This document shows, one piece after another, positions 62,205 through 64,000 of a stretch of DNA of 64,000 nt. The notes under the pieces were generated by a model that saw only the letters and a program-made list of their open reading frames with translations, did no database searches and was not told where the DNA came from. The translations under genes were made by a program, and so were the position numbers. Source of the stretch: Stereum hirsutum FP-91666 SS1. Its lineage: Eukaryota > Basidiomycota > Agaricomycetes > Russulales > Stereaceae. Every line of letters begins with the position of its first letter. The first letter of the stretch is position 1. Location: the NCBI RefSeq assembly GCF_000264905.1, contig NW_006763135.1, positions 2,331,428 to 2,395,427 of the forward strand, read 5' to 3'.

Positions 62205-62682
62205 CGTAGCAAGCTCGTAAATGTTGGGGGATGAGCGAGCAAGTAGTTGGGTAGAATGTACCAGGAAAGCAGGAAAGCAGAGTGTGGCGGGTCAGATGTG
62301 GGGATGAAGTTCAAGTCGAAGCAGGACTGCGATCATCCCAAGCCTTTTTATACTTCTGACGCCACAGCGCAGTGTGTCCTTCCCAGGGGCATTCGCCACT
62401 CAGCCGGAAGCAAAAGACCATAGAAGGCATGACGGTACGACTTTCGCTCTTCGCTGTCGGTGGCCAGAGCCAGGTCTTCCTTTTTGTTCTTCACCGTGAC
62501 TCACATGAGATCAAGAGAGTTATCACACTGTTCCAGACCGTTCCCCGAACGAAAGAGATGGACACCGTTACTACAAGTTACTAGCACAGATCGTATACAA
62601 TTACAAAGTCATCCATACACGTTTTCCCTTCAAGTTTCCACTGCTCTGCCTAACTCAGGTAGCAATTTCAGATTGATATGTT
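62205..62682. other. Intergenic region, no gene seen
   Basis: About 480 bases between two minus-strand genes. Nothing recognised beyond expected 3' UTR and promoter. Confidence 0.35.
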
Positions 62683-63845
62683 TTACATGTACATGTCACC
62701 CTGCAGTTCGTTCATCAGTACAACATATACTAGAGGACGTAGAGAAGCTCAGACTCACAGCTCCAGGAGGCATAAACTCGTCATTGTCCGGATCACGCAG
62801 GTTTCCACCTCCAGGCGGTCCGCCTCTTGGGTTGAACCCGCCTCTACCAGGGAACGGTCCCAAACCAGGACCCACCGGGTCGAACCGCGCCCCAGGAGGC
62901 GCTCCCATCGGTGGCAAAAACCCATCACCACCCCACGGTCCTCTATTCGGCATTATACCATTTCCATGTCTCCCTTGTCCAAAGATAGGATGATTGGGAC
63001 CCACAAACATGCCATCTCCCCCGCTCAGCGGGAACAGAGGAGGCGGAGCGAAGGGATTACTGGCGTTGGGGAATGGGTCGAGATCGCGACGACCGATTTC
63101 GAGAGGATTGCTGGGTGGAATGTGAGATGTAGAGGGATCATTGTAAGGTGCGTAGGGAGGGGCCGATGGCTGTGGACGTGCGGGAGGAGGATCATCGCGG
63201 CGTGGGGTTTCTGTTCTGGTGCCACGGGAGGTAGTGCCAGATTCTGACTCCTCTGTATAGCCTTCTTTACGGAGACCTGGCACCAGCTTTTGGATGATCT
63301 TAAGCTTGAGCTGAGAGATGAAGTCGGCGACGCGGTTGGAGGAGATAAAACCGTGAACGAGGGGCTGAGCGTCTGTGGCGCTTGCATCATATGGGTAGAA
63401 TGATGGTGAAACGAAGTCATCTGTAGCGATGTCGAGAGAGGCAGCTTTATCGCTCTAATAAGTGTGTCAATAATTCGGAATTTATAGGGTCAAAGGCAGT
63501 GAGTAAGATGCATCTTACCTCAAGAGCGATGGCATTGAAGACGGTGCGACTACCCAGCTTCGATACTTTGATTACAAACTCTAGACTGCTTTGCTCGTGA
63601 CGGTACCTCAGAGTATAGTGCCCAGGACCGTGTTGGTTCCAACCCTCGGGCAATACTCCATTAAGGGTAGAGCTGGCAGGAGAAGACTCATCTACAGCAA
63701 TGAGTCTGAACAGCAAGAGGTTGAGAGCTGCGTGGACAAGCGCGACAATTCCATCATGAGAAGACTTTAGCTTTTTATCAGAGCTAGGAAGAACGTTGGG
63801 CAGCGCAGCTACGACGGCAGATGGGTCTAGTATGTTAGCAGACAT
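62683..63845 (-). CDS. Proteasome regulator PI31-like protein
   Basis: PI31 (PSMF1) binds the 20S proteasome and helps its transport or assembly. The ATG at 63845 starts MSANILDPSAVVAALPNVLP; the FP domain follows with HAALNLLLFRLIAVDESSPA, GVLPEGWNQHGPGHYTLRYR and FVIKVSKLGSRTVFNAIAL, then across an intron FISQLKLKIIQKLVPGLRKE. The C-terminal half is Pro/Gly-rich with the family's NPLEIGRRDLDPFP block and GGDGMFVGPNHPIFG, ending in a Gly-rich stretch. The last intron joins DEFMPPGAGDMYM to TAA at 62683-62685, a typical PI31 C-terminus for contact with the proteasome. An ATG at 63959 would add 38 residues of no clear meaning. Confidence 0.9.
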
Positions 63846-64000
63846 GATCGTGATGGCTGTAGAAGTTAGAGAAGTAGTAGATGATCCTGCTCTGTTGGAG
63901 GCCGCGTATACTGACGCCACACCATTACATAATGTAGCGTGGCTTCCGAGCGTCCGCAACGGTGCGCGCCTTCTGCTTTCGTCCGGTCGACTCCCACCGT

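Overview
The window is nuclear DNA of a filamentous basidiomycete, probably an agaricomycete. Three things point there. Nearly every gene is cut by many short introns (mostly about 50-60 nt) with GTRNGT-type donors and CTNAY-like branch sites. The gene families are eukaryotic and fungal: fused 3-isopropylmalate dehydratase, Zn2Cys6 regulator, ERMES, EMC, GINS. Several loci resemble nothing beyond lineage-restricted proteins. I see no tRNA, rRNA, CRISPR or bacterial-type operon. Gene models below were built by joining exons by eye, so outer coordinates are firmer than internal splice sites.

Layout. 1-2661 (-) LEU1, running off the left edge. 3446-3961 (+) RPL29. 4237-6439 (-) TFIIIC subunit TFC1. 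7038-7600 (-) small mitochondrial protein. 7855-8791 (+) GINS subunit PSF3. 8885-9340 (-) V-ATPase assembly factor PKR1. 9631-10785 (-) unknown, perhaps RecA-like. 11000-12561 (+) MDM10. 13152-14980 (+) DPH1. 15257-18659 (-) Zn2Cys6 transcription factor. 18970-20186 (-) mitochondrial CYC2/b5-reductase-type flavoprotein. 20383-21207 (+) Ser-rich orphan. 22459-23168 (+) small secreted protein.

23.2-26.6 kb is a decayed stretch. It holds an inverted repeat and a wrecked HAD-type phosphatase gene. After it come a hexose-type MFS transporter (26626-29044, +), arginyltransferase ATE1 (30003-31753, -), a WIPI/HSV2-type PROPPIN (32259-34046, -), a putative zinc protein (34633-36223, -), the calcium sensor NCS1 (36766-37830, +), EMC3 (39069-40293, -), the RQT helicase SLH1/ASCC3 (40516-46755, +) and a BNA3-type aminotransferase (46880-48698, -).

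48.7-54.3 kb is accessory in character. An F-box gene (50913-52764, -) lies between two diverged direct repeats, next to a possible small inverted-repeat element. The right part has a ferric reductase (54346-56760, +), an ankyrin-dysferlin-FYVE-UBZ-RING protein (57201-60803, +), an unknown acidic-tailed protein (61081-62204, -) and a PI31-like proteasome regulator (62683-63845, -).

Most genes are unrelated housekeeping genes. Loose functional echoes exist: ATE1, SLH1, PI31 and the RING protein all act in protein or translation quality control, and MDM10, CYC2-like and BNA3-like proteins are mitochondrial. Nothing in the sequence shows that they form one system.
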